Shown: positions 1 to 10,289 of the stretch, in pieces
Layout: every line of letters begins with the position of its first letter
Numbering within the stretch: position 1 is the stretch's first letter
Source: Hirsutella rhossiliensis
Lineage: Eukaryota > Ascomycota > Sordariomycetes > Hypocreales > Ophiocordycipitaceae
DNA: 64,000 nucleotides
Assembly: GCF_020360975.1 (NCBI RefSeq)
Contig: NW_025408668.1
Location: 7,936,001-8,000,000 of the forward strand
Direction: 5' to 3'
Notes under the pieces: model-generated
The model's database searches: none
Told to the model about the DNA's origin: nothing
Seen by the model: only the letters and a program-made list of their open reading frames with translations
Translations under genes and position numbers: made by a program

Positions 1-69
1 AAAGAGGCAGGTCAGACACAAGGACTTGAGTCAGGTATCGATACAGTAGAGGAACATTGCCCTAATCGG

Positions 70-236
70 GATACACGGGAATTGGCCCTGATTCAGGGCC
101 TCCACGGGTCCCATATAGGTATCTATTCGTATAAATACCCCCTCAATGTCGCAGATAGATAGAAAACATGCATCATCGTTTCGACTCAATTGTGCCTGCC
201 CTTATCCTTCCGCCCGCGCTCTCAGCTTGCTGAGAG
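70..236 (+). repeat. Left terminal inverted repeat of the PKS-fragment element
   Basis: This arm matches the reverse complement of 751-896, including GAATTGG, CTGATTCAGGGCC, AACATGCATCATCGTTT and TGTGCCTGCCCTTATCCTTC. It carries about 20 extra bases near 130-150. Its inner end is a small hairpin, CTCTCAG-CTTG-CTGAGAG. Confidence 0.85.
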
Positions 237-275
237 GGCCATATCACCAAGGGGAGCGCCATGTGCTGATATTAG

Positions 276-785
276 ATGGCCCCGTGGTCAGGTATCCTCT
301 CTTCCGACGAGGCTGGACAAGTCATGGACAGGGCAGAGTACTCGCAACCTCTCTGCACTGCTGTCCAGGTCGGTCTCGTTAATTTCTTGGCCAAGGCCGG
401 AATCACGCCTGCTGCCGTTGCTGGCCACTCAAGTGGCGAAATTGCAGCTGCATATGCCGCCGGAGCCATCTCGCTATCAGAGGCCATCTTGAATGCATAC
501 CACCGCGGACTGGCTGTCACGCATGTTCAACGTCGCGGTGCCATGGCAGCGGTAGGCATGGGCCGAGCGGCGGTGGCACCTTTTATTGCGAATGGAGTCG
601 TTTTGGCGCGCGAGAATGGCCCTAGAAGCGTAACTCTCTCCGGTGATGAAGATGCTCTGGAGCGGATCCTTGCCGCCATCAGTGACAAGAACCCCAAGAC
701 GGTTAAGCGGTGGCTGGGTGTCAATGTTGCATATCATTCAAGTAATGAAACTCTCAGAAAGCTGAGAGCGCGGGCGGAAGGATAA
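276..785 (+). pseudogene. Polyketide synthase acyltransferase-domain fragment
   Basis: An open frame of 169 codons whose residues 4 to about 155 read as the malonyl-CoA:ACP acyltransferase domain of a fungal iterative, probably highly reducing, type I PKS. Visible marks are AEYSQPLCTAVQ (residues 20-31) and the nucleophile elbow GHSSGE (50-55) with the catalytic serine at codon 429-431. The domain runs to VAYHS, then switches to unrelated sequence at about 740. It therefore stops just before the catalytic histidine expected next in the YHSH motif of the family. The last ~14 codons are translated from the right inverted repeat, and an in-frame stop sits directly before the ATG. The fragment is about 155 of ~300 domain residues and cannot be a working enzyme. 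It is not RIP-mutated. Whether the short ORF is expressed is unknown. Confidence 0.85.
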
Positions 786-896
786 GGGCAGGCACAATTG
801 AGCCCAAACGATGATGCATGTTTTTTATCTATCCGTCGAATAGATACCTCTCTGGGACCCGTGAAGGCCCTGAATCAGTGCCAATTCTCGCGTATC
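751..896 (-). repeat. Right terminal inverted repeat of the PKS-fragment element
   Basis: Reverse complement of the 70-236 arm with few mismatches. Its inner end is also a hairpin, CTCTCAG-AAAG-CTGAGAG. The outer end fades near GTATC at 892-896, where the AT-rich RIPped sequence begins. Confidence 0.85.
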
Positions 897-934
897 TAGA
901 CTTGTAAATAGATAAATCAAATTAAATCCGGGGT

Positions 935-995
935 CTAATTTAATTTAATTTAGATAGCAAAATTATAGATCTAATCTAATTTAATTTAATTTAAG
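935..995. repeat. AATTT pentamer repeat, left copy
   Basis: Interrupted runs of (AATTT) preceded by GGGGTC. A similar tract preceded by GGGGCA lies at about 9800-9900 in the same orientation. Together they bracket the unidentified RIPped frame and the Copia element inserted in it. Confidence 0.7.
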
Positions 996-1013
996 TCGAT
1001 TTAGATCTTATTT

Positions 1014-2848
1014 AGATGTCTAGATAACTCTACCTTTTTCCTACGACGAAATACACTAAGCCGCCCTAATAAGGTCCGCTTTAAGGCGGCCTCTTTAAGC
1101 TATAACTATCTATCTAGTAAGGCTAAATATTCTATCTAGCTCTAAAGACATTGCCGGAATAGAAAAGAGGTCGATTGCTATTCGCGATAAGCGTGGATAC
1201 TAGCGTCTACGGAGAAGCTAGTACTAGATAGGATTGTCTATAAGACAATCGCCCGGATCGGTACTAGCTACCTATTCTACGTACTCGTTACGCGTAGAGG
1301 ACGGTAAGGGCGTAGGTTAGGCGCTAAGTTTCCTAATTAATATTATAAAGTTATCTAGGTCTATTATCTTCCTTATAGCTATAGGCTCCTTAGGTATCGT
1401 ATCTTACTCGACCGCGAGGGTTCGGTACTCCTCCTATAGCTCTTATATAGCCGCCCTTCCTCTAGCTAACTAGTCCGGATAATCGGACTACTACGACTCG
1501 ACGGTAGACTAGCGAAACGCGGGATAGAGGACGAGGCTTACGAGGTATATAGGGCTATCCTCCGTAAGGGCGTAGTATTAATCTAGCCTTATCTAGCCGA
1601 GATTATAGCCGATTCGTAGGCATAGTTCCTTATCCCGTTCGTGCTATAGCTTTGCCTCTTCTAGGTGCTTTAGAAGCTACTCTATTATAAGTAAAACTTC
1701 TTAAATCGCGCCGAATTTACCTTATTATAGCTAGCCCTTTAAGCGCTTTATCGCGATCTTCGATAGTTTTAGGATCGCTAAATACTCTATAATAACGGAC
1801 TAGTCCTTAGTAACTATCTAGTCGTCTATAATTATAGGCTTCTTATAGCACTTTTTTAGTATTAGCTTTACCTCGTGCTATATCTTTCTCGCTATATATT
1901 AATTCTACTCTATTACTTTTACTTAAACTAGCGAATCGAGTATATTATAAAGTATATAGCCTTGCTTTATTATCGCTTTAGACGGGTTTTAGTAAGTAGC
2001 GTTATCTATAACTATATTATAGGTTATTTTATCTTCGAGGCCTAAGGTAGTATTCTCGATAGATTAAAGTATATAGAGCCTTTTAATACGCTACTTAGAC
2101 CTTTCTACTTAATAAACGATATTATATAACTTACTAATAAGGCCCTTAATCTTTAGAGTTTAACCTTATCTTAGATCTCTTTATTAGCTTAATCCTATTT
2201 AAACGCGTTAGCGTCTATACTAAAAATAATAGATTAAGCGACAAGGTTAATAATATAGCTATAGTAACGGAGCTAATAATACTACTTATTAAACCCTAAC
2301 TTAGCGCCTAAGTCTTTAAGGTATATATTATTGCTCTTTATATTATCTATAATAAAATATCTAACGCGATCCTCGAACCTATACTTATAGATTATCTCCT
2401 TAATACGGTCGGCTAGGTTTTCTCTATAATAGCGACCTTTAATCTATAGTAAGCTAAGGAGAAATATATACAACTTCCCTTCGTTATTAAGAAAGTATAT
2501 AGTAAGGCTAAGTAAAGATGTAAATTTTTAAGAGGACTAAGTATTAAAGGAGACGTTAATATAGCTAAGCGACCGACGAAGTAATTCTATTACGATACCT
2601 TTATAATAATTAAAGGAGCGTATAATCTAGTTGCGTATTATACTATAAGTAGGAATACTACCTAAATCTATAATTATACTATTCGCATAAGCTATAAGGT
2701 CGCGAAAGTATAGACTTTCTAGTTTATAGAATAGTATATTATTATATACTACTTAGTATATTAAGAGATATTAAAAGCGAAGCGGTTTAAAGGATAAGAT
2801 AAAGGTATTTATTAAAGCTTAATCCTTTAGTCGGTTAAAGTCTAGGTT
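1014..2848 (+). pseudogene. Unidentified RIP-mutated reading frame, left part
   Basis: On the plus strand long stretches can be read if TAA/TAG are taken as former CAA/CAG. The most continuous part is about 2470-2848. It runs up to the AGGTT target site of Copia A and appears to resume at 9195. I do not recognise the protein, and the reading before about 2300 is uncertain. Its position between two AATTT-repeat tracts suggests the body of an old transposable element, but no terminal repeats or catalytic motifs were recognised. Confidence 0.3.
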
Positions 2849-3325
2849 TATCGCGAAGCATAGCTTAATTTCGTAGTTCTTAGAGATATCCCTTAGCACG
2901 AGGGACCTAGGAAGCTAAAAAACAGGTTTTAAAGAAGGAGCTAAAAAGAGGTATAGAAAGGAGGGTAGGGGTATAAGGGGAAGTAAAAGTAGCGATAGCT
3001 TCCTATAAAGGTAGCGAAAGATAAGATAGATATACCGGCAACGGCTAGAAAGGAGGGGAAAAACCGGTAAAAAGCTCGGTAGTTAAAAGGATATTAGTAG
3101 CTTCTTTAAGTAGGATCTTCTTTATTAATTAAGATACTAGACGGGTATAAAGAGGGGTATTAGATAGAGGAAAGAAGGAGGATTAAGGCAATATAATAAT
3201 TACTCCCCTACTATAATTACTGCCCTTATAAGATTTAAATATCTCTACCCTACCTATCTAGCCCCTTACTTTTACTTTTACCTTTGTATATTTTATATAT
3301 ACTTCTTATATCTCTCTTCGTAAGA
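2849..3325 (+). repeat. 5' LTR of Copia A
   Basis: 477 bp, matching 8718-9194 and, in reverse complement, both LTRs of Copia B. It starts TATCGCGAAGC and ends just before the primer-binding site GTTATAAGCC. Confidence 0.93.
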
Positions 3326-3337
3326 GTTATAAGCCTA
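3326..3337 (+). other. Primer-binding site of Copia A
   Basis: GTTATAAGCCTA directly abuts the 5' LTR. The same GTTATAAGCC follows the 5' LTR in Copia B, Copia E and, with one change, both miniature elements. If TA is read as RIPped TG, it becomes complementary to the anticodon arm of initiator tRNA-Met (GGGCTCATAAC). That fits the half-tRNA priming known for Drosophila copia; the tRNA match is from memory. Confidence 0.6.
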
Positions 3338-3467
3338 GGAGGAATAGTATTCTTATACCTTCCGGCTACTATAAAAGGCACCTTTCTTATATCCCTTATA
3401 GCTTCCTTTTACCCCTCTTATTAGAAAAGCCGATTTTTACTTAACTTTTCTACCCTTCCCTATAATA

Positions 3468-6400
3468 ATAATAAAAACCGACTCCTTTACTATCCCTACG
3501 GTCCGTAGGACGATTCTAGTAGAGCCCTAAGATTAGGATAAGTAGGTAAAGGAGCTACGGGCTCGTATAGATAGAACTATCTATAATTTAGTCTTCTTTA
3601 ATAAGTAGGACCCTCTCGAGCCCCTAGTTCGTCCTAGGGCAACGGAATTTATAAAGGGAGCTTCCCTCTTCTCCGAGCTAACCTCTATATAATAGAGAGC
3701 TTTTTCTACTATATTAGGTAACTACGAGAGTTACTATAAGGAGTACCTCTATAAGACGAAGCTACTAACTATATACGTACGGCGATAACGGAATCCGTTA
3801 GTGCCGTAAAGCTAATCTCTCTTTAAGAGGAAGAGACTTTTAGGTAGTAGCTTTTAAAGCTCGAGACCTTAATAGCTCCCTTAAGGGGCTATATAACTAA
3901 CCGTATTAGGAAGACCTATATAGTATACCTAGGAGCCTTTTCTACTAGGAACTTACTAGCTTCTTCGTAGCTAGCTAAGTAGGAAGAAATCCTCGAGGAA
4001 GCTAACTAATACTTCCTTATAGAAGCTCTTTCCGGCTAGTAGCTATAGGATATATCTCTACTAATAAAGCTTATTAGTAACGGTTACTTAACTATCTTTT
4101 AAGAAGCTAGCCGGGAACTAAATAAAGAGGCTACTAAAGTATAATAGTAAGTAGTCTTATTCCTTTATAGCTAGCACTCGACCTAGACGGCTCGACCTAC
4201 TGCCCCTATAGCTACTATAGCCCCTATTACTACGGCCCCCGCTACTACTACTATAGTTATTGCTCCTTTAGCTCTACCTCCCTCGAGAGTATTAATACTG
4301 TCTTTAACGGCTGCCCTAGGCCCGGCCCCGGCTACGTATCTTATTCCGGGTCTAGCCTTAGTCCTATTAGTTAGACCGGCCTAACTAGTCCCTTAATAGA
4401 CCTTTTAGTCTATTAGTCGAAAAATTAAGGAACTAGTCGAAATCGAACCTCTTCGTTAAAATTAGTAATAAGGGGTAAAAAGGGGGGGTTTTTAAGTAGA
4501 CCTTCTAGAAAGGGACGAGGATTCCTTAAAGAAATAACGTATAAGGAGGAATCGACCTACCTACTAAGTATATAAAAAGCCCTATCGGCTAAAAGACTAC
4601 TAGTAGGTCTTCGAGGAAAACCGACTTAAAGGAATTAACCCTTTAAAGAGGCTATAAGAAATAGTATAATAGTCTCTTAAGGAGGACCCCTTATTATAGA
4701 AGAAGATAGATAAGATTTAGGTTACTAAGAAATAGTAACTAACGCCGCTGCCCTTATTTAAGCTATAGATTTAAGGAAAAGTCGTTAGTATAATAAATCC
4801 GGTATTTATCTTCCCTATAGATTAATAAGGCTAAGACTAACCGTTAGGACCCTTTAACTATCCCCTATAAAAATTAGCTATCCTTAACTCCGGTACTTCC
4901 CTTAATATCTATAATATACTCTTACGATTCCGGTCTTTTAAGAAGGTATAAAGGGAATACCTTATTACTAAGGAATTAACCGTATAAATAGAGGGATATA
5001 GAAGGGTGAATTTTATAATAAAATTACCTAATAGGTCTATATAAATTCTTCGACGAAAAAGGGTAGCTTTTTATACTCGATTTTTAACGAGCTTAATTTC
5101 CTTCCGCTTTCTTTAAAAGGAAGGAATCTTTTAAGATATAACGTCTAAGCCTACGAGGCTAGTCTAAAAGAATTAGACTATTAGGCTTATCGAGGAAAAA
5201 TTCGGTTAATTTATTCTCGAATTCCGACCTATCTTTAAGAAGGAATTACTTAAGAAGTTAGCTTTCCCTACTAAGAGGAATAGGTCTACTATAAAGGATC
5301 CTCGTCTAGTAGCCTAAGGAGACGGCCTTCTTTAGCACGCACGACTTAGTTACCTAGGCCCCCTAGCTTTATATAAGCTAGGCTAATAATAAGGCGTATA
5401 AATAAGGGGCTTAAAGACCATCGAATATAAATACTATAGCTAAGGAAAGACTAGGAGACGAATTTCTAAACGAACGCTTTTATAGCCGGACTAGCTATAT
5501 AAGGAAATTTAGGTCGACTAGACCGACGTCTCTAAGGACTAGGAAAGCTTCGTTAGGGTAATGTTTTTTATAGACGCTTTTTTAGGGATAGTTTTCCCTT
5601 ATTTCTTATAGACCTACCTAAGTAAGTATAACTAGTTTGCCTTCTAGGACTTTATTAACTAAATAAAATCCTACTTTAGCTATAAGGTAAAGAAGATATA
5701 GTTTAATAGAGAGCTATTTATAAAGGATATCTTAAAATAGCTTCGAAAAATAGGTATTTTACCCTTTTTATTAGTACTAAATACCTAGGCCTAGAATAGA
5801 GGGGTAGAAAGATTAAGGGGTACTATAATAGAAAGGGCCCGTATAATAAGACTTACTATAAAGCTTCTATACGACCTTTAAAAGGAAGTCGTTAAGACCG
5901 CCTATTACCTTTAAAACCGGACCCTAAGGGACCCTAGGGGCCTAAGGGACTATAGGGACCTAGAGACCCTTATTAAGACCTAAGGAATAGACTAGAAATT
6001 ACCCCTTAAGCTCTTTATAAAGAAGAGGGCCTTACTAGCCTACCTTTATACCTATAGCTATAAGGTATACGTAATAACTACTAATATATAGCTAAAAAGG
6101 AAGAAGAAAAGAAAGCTTAATCCTAGAGCCTTTATTAGTTACCTTATTAGTTATAATTCTATAAATATCTTCTAGATCTAGATTCCTATTTTATAGAAGG
6201 TTATTTTAACTAGGGATATAATTTTTAACGAATCTAGCTTCTTCGATAAAAAGAAGGATTAATAGCCCCTCTTACTCTTATAACGTTAGCTAATTTAAAA
6301 GATTTAAATCCCCCCTTCCTAATAGTCTTAAGAAGAGGTCCTAGATAAGGAAACGGAAGAAGAAACCGACGTTAAAGTAGTTAAGGATAACGCTAACTTC

Positions 6401-8500
6401 GAAGGAGAAGAGGAAGCTACTAGATTAAATAATCTAAATAAAGAAGGAGACTATAAGAAAGCGGTAGAGCTAGAATACGCCTACCTTCCTATGCCTCCTC
6501 TTATAGAATAAGAAGAAGATCTAAAAGTAGCTTTTTTAGTTAGTCTTTCTATCTTAACCTTTAAGGGGGTAGGAAAGGCACCTCTCTTAAAGGATTACCC
6601 GGCTGCCTTTTTATCCCTACTTCGAGAAGCAAAGGAAGGTATAGGGCCCGATATAAAAGAAGACTAACTACTCCCCTATTTTAATTGTTTTTCTAACTTC
6701 TATCTAACGCCTATAAAAGACGGTTCCTATAGAGCATTTATAGTAGGCTAGCCCTTTAAGCTATAGCTATTAGTAAGGAAGGTATATAAAAGAGACCTCC
6801 CGGACCTACTAGTAAACTAAAAGTAACTAGAAAAACACCCCTTTAGAGACTAGTTTTTCTAGGCCTAGAAAGACTACCTAGCCTTATACGAGGAGATAGG
6901 GTCTTTTAAAGAGGTCCTTAAGGAAAAGGTAAGAGGAAAATAGGTCCTTAGTTATAAGTAGGTCTTTATTTATAAGACTAATAAATATAGCTTCCTTTAA
7001 AAGTATAAAGCCTAGCTAGTTATCTATAGGAATTAATAGGAAAAAGGGGATTTACCTACTAAGGCAACTACCTTAGTAGGGATGTCTTTTTAGATCCTTA
7101 TAGCTATAGTAGTAGAATTCGACCTCGAGCTCGATTAGATAGATATAGTTAACGCCTTTATTAACTGCCTACTTAAGGAAGAAGAAGTTATCTATATATA
7201 CCTTTTACTAGGCTTCTAATAGCTAGGAAAGGTTCTATAGCTTAGGAAAGCTTTATATAGACTATAAAGATTACCCTTTCTTTAGTAATAGTATTTAACC
7301 GGTTCCCTTAAAGCCCTAGGCTTTAAGAAAGTCCCTTAGGAACCGTGTATAATATAGAAGGGTAAAACTATAGTCTTCTTTTACGTCGACGATATTATCT
7401 AAGCTTACCTAAAAGAGGAAGAGGCTATTACTAAGGAGGCTATATAAGGCCTATAATAAAGGTATAAGATAACTAAGCTAAGGGAGCTAAAGTAGTTCCT
7501 AGGGATATAAATCCTTTAAAATAAGTCCTAATAGACTATCTAGCTTACCTAGGACGCCTATATTAATAAGGTCGCTTATAAATTCCTTCCTAAATCCCTA
7601 GATAAGAAGCTTCCTTTTACGCCTATATTAAACGAAGAGCTTTTACTTAATCCGTCCGTTTAAGCTAAGGAGTAAGAGAAACACTAATATTAATAGAAGG
7701 TAGGCTCCCTACTTTTTTTAGCTATTTCTACTAGACCGGATATCTCTTTTACGGTCTCCTAGCTAGCTAGGCATAACTAGAATCCTAGCCCTAGGCATTA
7801 AGAAGTAGTAGATAGAGCTATCCTTTATCTCTATTTAACGAGATTATATAGTCTACGCCTAGGAGGGTAAGAAAGAAAGAAATTAGCTACCGAAATCTTC
7901 CTTTATTTAAGTAATTCGTCCTTTACGGATAATTTATTAGATAGAAAGAGCTTATAAGGGTATATTATATCCCTTTTTAGAGGAACTATTACTTAGAGAG
8001 CTTTAAAGTAAGCTACTATTACGACTTTAAGTATAGAGGTAGAGCTACTAGCTCTTTTAAAAGCGTTAAAAGAAGCGATTTTCCTTAGCCGGCTACTTAT
8101 ATCTTTATAACTATAAATTCCGTCCCCGTTAGCTATAGAATACGATAATATATAGACTATACGAATTCTTATAGAGGAAAATAATAAGCTATTAACCTAG
8201 CTATAGTATATTAATATCTACTAGTATTAGTTACGCTAAGAGGTTTAAAGGGGACTTATTTCTATTTATTAGGTTTTAATAGTATCGATAAAAGCCGACG
8301 GTCTTACGAAGCCCTTACTAAAGTAGAAGCTAGCTATTATTTTATAGTAAATTAGGCTAGAAGACGTTTAAGAAAAGCTATCCTTAGATGCCCGCCTTAA
8401 GAGTCTATAAGAGAAGCTAATAGCCTATACGAGAAAGTAATATCTATAGCCGAAGAAAAGGAAGAGGGTTTTCCCTTTAAAGGGCCCCCTATTTAATTAG
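3468..8500 (+). pseudogene. Copia A gag-pol polyprotein relic
   Basis: RIP-ruined polyprotein of about 1,680 codons with the start now ATA. Aligning by eye with Copia B gives gag to about 4850, a protease LNSG motif near 4885, the pre-integrase motif with remains of WHARLSY near 5332, the RT catalytic YVDD intact at 7382-7393, and the C-terminal RNase H motif KADGLTKP at 8289-8312. Dozens of TAA/TAG stand where glutamine codons are expected and many TGG now read TAG. Encapsidation, cDNA synthesis and integration would have been its roles; it cannot encode a product now. Confidence 0.9.
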
Positions 8501-8704
8501 GTTTTTCCCTTTTAAGAAGGCCCCCTTTCTTATAAGACTTTCCCTTCTTTAAGCCCTTATTCCTTAAGTAGGTCTAAAAGAGCCTAGGGACCTAAAAGGG
8601 CCCTTACTTTCCTTAAGTAAAGGGAGAAGTATAGAGCTAAGAACCTCCTTTATACGCTTACTAGCCCGAAGCTATATTAGCTATACCCTTAAGGGGCAGG
8701 CTAT

Positions 8705-8717
8705 AGCTAAGGGGGTA
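8705..8717 (+). other. Polypurine tract of Copia A
   Basis: AGCTAAGGGGGTA lies immediately before the 3' LTR, the expected site of plus-strand priming. The core CTAAGGGGGTA recurs before the right LTRs of both miniature elements. Confidence 0.75.
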
Positions 8718-9194
8718 TATCGCGAAGTATAGCCTAATTTCGTAGTTCTTAGAGATATCCCTTAGTACGAGGGACCTAGGAAGCTAAAAAATAAGTTTTA
8801 AAGAAGGAGCTAAAAAGAGGTGTAAAAAGGAAGGTAGGGGTATAAAGGGAAGTAGAAGTAGCGATAGCTTTTTATAAAGGTAGCGAAAGATAAGACGGAT
8901 ATACCGGCAACGGCTAGAAAGGAAGGGAAAAACTAGTAAAAAGCTTAGTAGTCTAAAGGATATTAATAGCTTCTTTAAGTAGGATCTTCTTTATTAATTA
9001 AGATGCTAAATAGGTATAAAGAGGGGTATTAGATAGAGGAAAGAAAGAAGATTAAGGCAATATAATAATTACTCCCTTACTATAATTACTGCCCCTATAA
9101 GATTTAAATATCTCTACCCTACCTATCCGGCCCCTTACTTTTACTTTTACCTTTATATATTTTATATATACTTCTTATATCTCTCTTTACGAGA
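8718..9194 (+). repeat. 3' LTR of Copia A
   Basis: 477 bp; same length as the 5' LTR and nearly identical apart from scattered C/T and G/A differences of RIP type. It ends TACGAGA and is followed by the AGGTT duplication. Confidence 0.93.
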
Positions 9195-9790
9195 AGGTTA
9201 ACTACGTCGAAAAGAGTATATTACTTCTTCCTTTATAGTAGTATTAGCCTGCCTTTATTAATAAAGTAAATTTCTTTTATATAACTATTCGCTTAACTTA
9301 TAGATATAGTATTATATATATAGGTAATTATAGCCTTCTTCCTATAGTAGGCCTTATAAAGCTAAAACTAATAACCGGAATTAGTTTTCTTAATATTAAA
9401 CCTATACTCCTATACCTATCCTATCTATACTCTTTTTCTATACTTATATATAGAGAAACCTAAGAGGCGATTTTAATCGATGCCTTTATATTTAATATAG
9501 TTAATTAAAGGTAATATATTAAGGTTAAGGGAGCTCTTAAGAGCGCTAAAACTAGTAAATAGGATACTAAAAAGGGCGGCTAATAACGCCTCGCCTTCTA
9601 CTATATATACTATTATAGTTAAGTATAAAGCTATCTTATTTTAGCTACTAGCTATAAATATTACCTCTTATAATATAGTAAATATACCTAAAGATATATT
9701 TTACGATTAAACGTATTAAGTAAAACGTAAAAAGGAAGCTTAGTAATATAGCCTAGAAATATAACTACTAGTAATTAGCGACCGCTCTTA
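9195..9790 (+). pseudogene. Unidentified RIP-mutated reading frame, right part
   Basis: The frame interrupted by Copia A resumes after the duplicated AGGTT. It can be read for roughly 190 codons with stops only at presumed glutamine positions. It ends close to the right AATTT-repeat tract. No family recognised. Confidence 0.3.
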
Positions 9791-9799
9791 GATATTACG

Positions 9800-9900
9800 A
9801 TTTAATTAAATTTAATTTAGTAAAGGGGCAATTTAATTTAATTTAATTTAGATAAATTTAATTTAATTTAATTTAATTTAATTATAATTTATTTATTTAT
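9800..9900. repeat. AATTT pentamer repeat, right copy
   Basis: A longer tract of (AATTT) units, with GGGGCA before the main run. Same orientation as the 935-995 tract. It may be the terminal repeat of the element carrying the unidentified frame. Confidence 0.7.
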
Positions 9901-9928
9901 ATGTCTATACGTATTTAAATTAAGGTAA

Positions 9929-10159
9929 TCTACTAAGCCTTACTACCGCGGTTCCGAGCTTAGTAATAAATTATAATTCTTACCTTATACGTTTATATTA
10001 CTTAAGTAAGGATAGTCTATATAGGATAATTTAATATTATTAGCCCTTTAGTTTAAAGTAAGGGATAATTAAAGGGGTATTTAAAAGAGTACTTTTTTTT
10101 AAGTAGTTAAAGGGGTATTATACCCTACCCCCCTTTTAGTAATACCTACCTTTTAGTAG
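9929..10159 (+). repeat. Left TIR of the outer Fot1-like element
   Basis: Begins TCTACTAAGC and contains CCGCGGTT, TTATACGTTTATATTACTTA and a run of eight T, all matched in reverse complement at 14032-14263 with RIP-type differences. Confidence 0.88.
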
Positions 10160-10289
10160 CGTAATTAAAAAACTCTCTATTAAAAGTCTACTATTTAAAC
10201 TATATAAAATATAATTAGAACTTAATATTATAAATATAAGAAATATATTATTCTATAGAGAAATAAACGCTCTTATATATACCGGCGCT

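Larger units (their letters stand above)
70..896. mobile_element. Foldback (TIR) element carrying a PKS acyltransferase fragment
   Basis: Two long inverted repeats (70-236 and 751-896) enclose about 510 bp that include part of a fungal polyketide synthase acyltransferase domain. The block keeps normal CA/TG content, unlike the RIP-mutated DNA that starts right after it, so it arrived late or escaped RIP. No transposase is present. I could not find a clear target-site duplication, so the outer ends are defined only by where the inverted repeats stop matching. The structure resembles Pack-TIR elements that capture host gene pieces; that reading is inference. A segmental inverted duplication around a PKS remnant is the alternative. 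Confidence 0.72.
2849..9194 (+). mobile_element. Copia A: RIP-mutated Ty1/Copia LTR retrotransposon
   Basis: A full-length Ty1/Copia element with 477-bp LTRs at both ends and a perfect 5-bp target-site duplication, AGGTT, at 2844-2848 and 9195-9199. The LTR begins TATCGCG (RIPped TGTCGCG) and ends TAAGA/GAGA. Domain order in the interior is gag, protease, integrase, reverse transcriptase, RNase H, which defines Copia rather than Gypsy. It is the same family as Copia B at 56809-63105 but far more heavily mutated. It is inserted into the unidentified reading frame that flanks it. Confidence 0.93.

Noticed and set aside
190..492. Overlapping ORFs on both strands across the PKS fragment (also 146-382, 272-520, 477-737, 527-724)
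   Set aside because: Other-frame shadows of the acyltransferase frame; none shows a recognisable domain.
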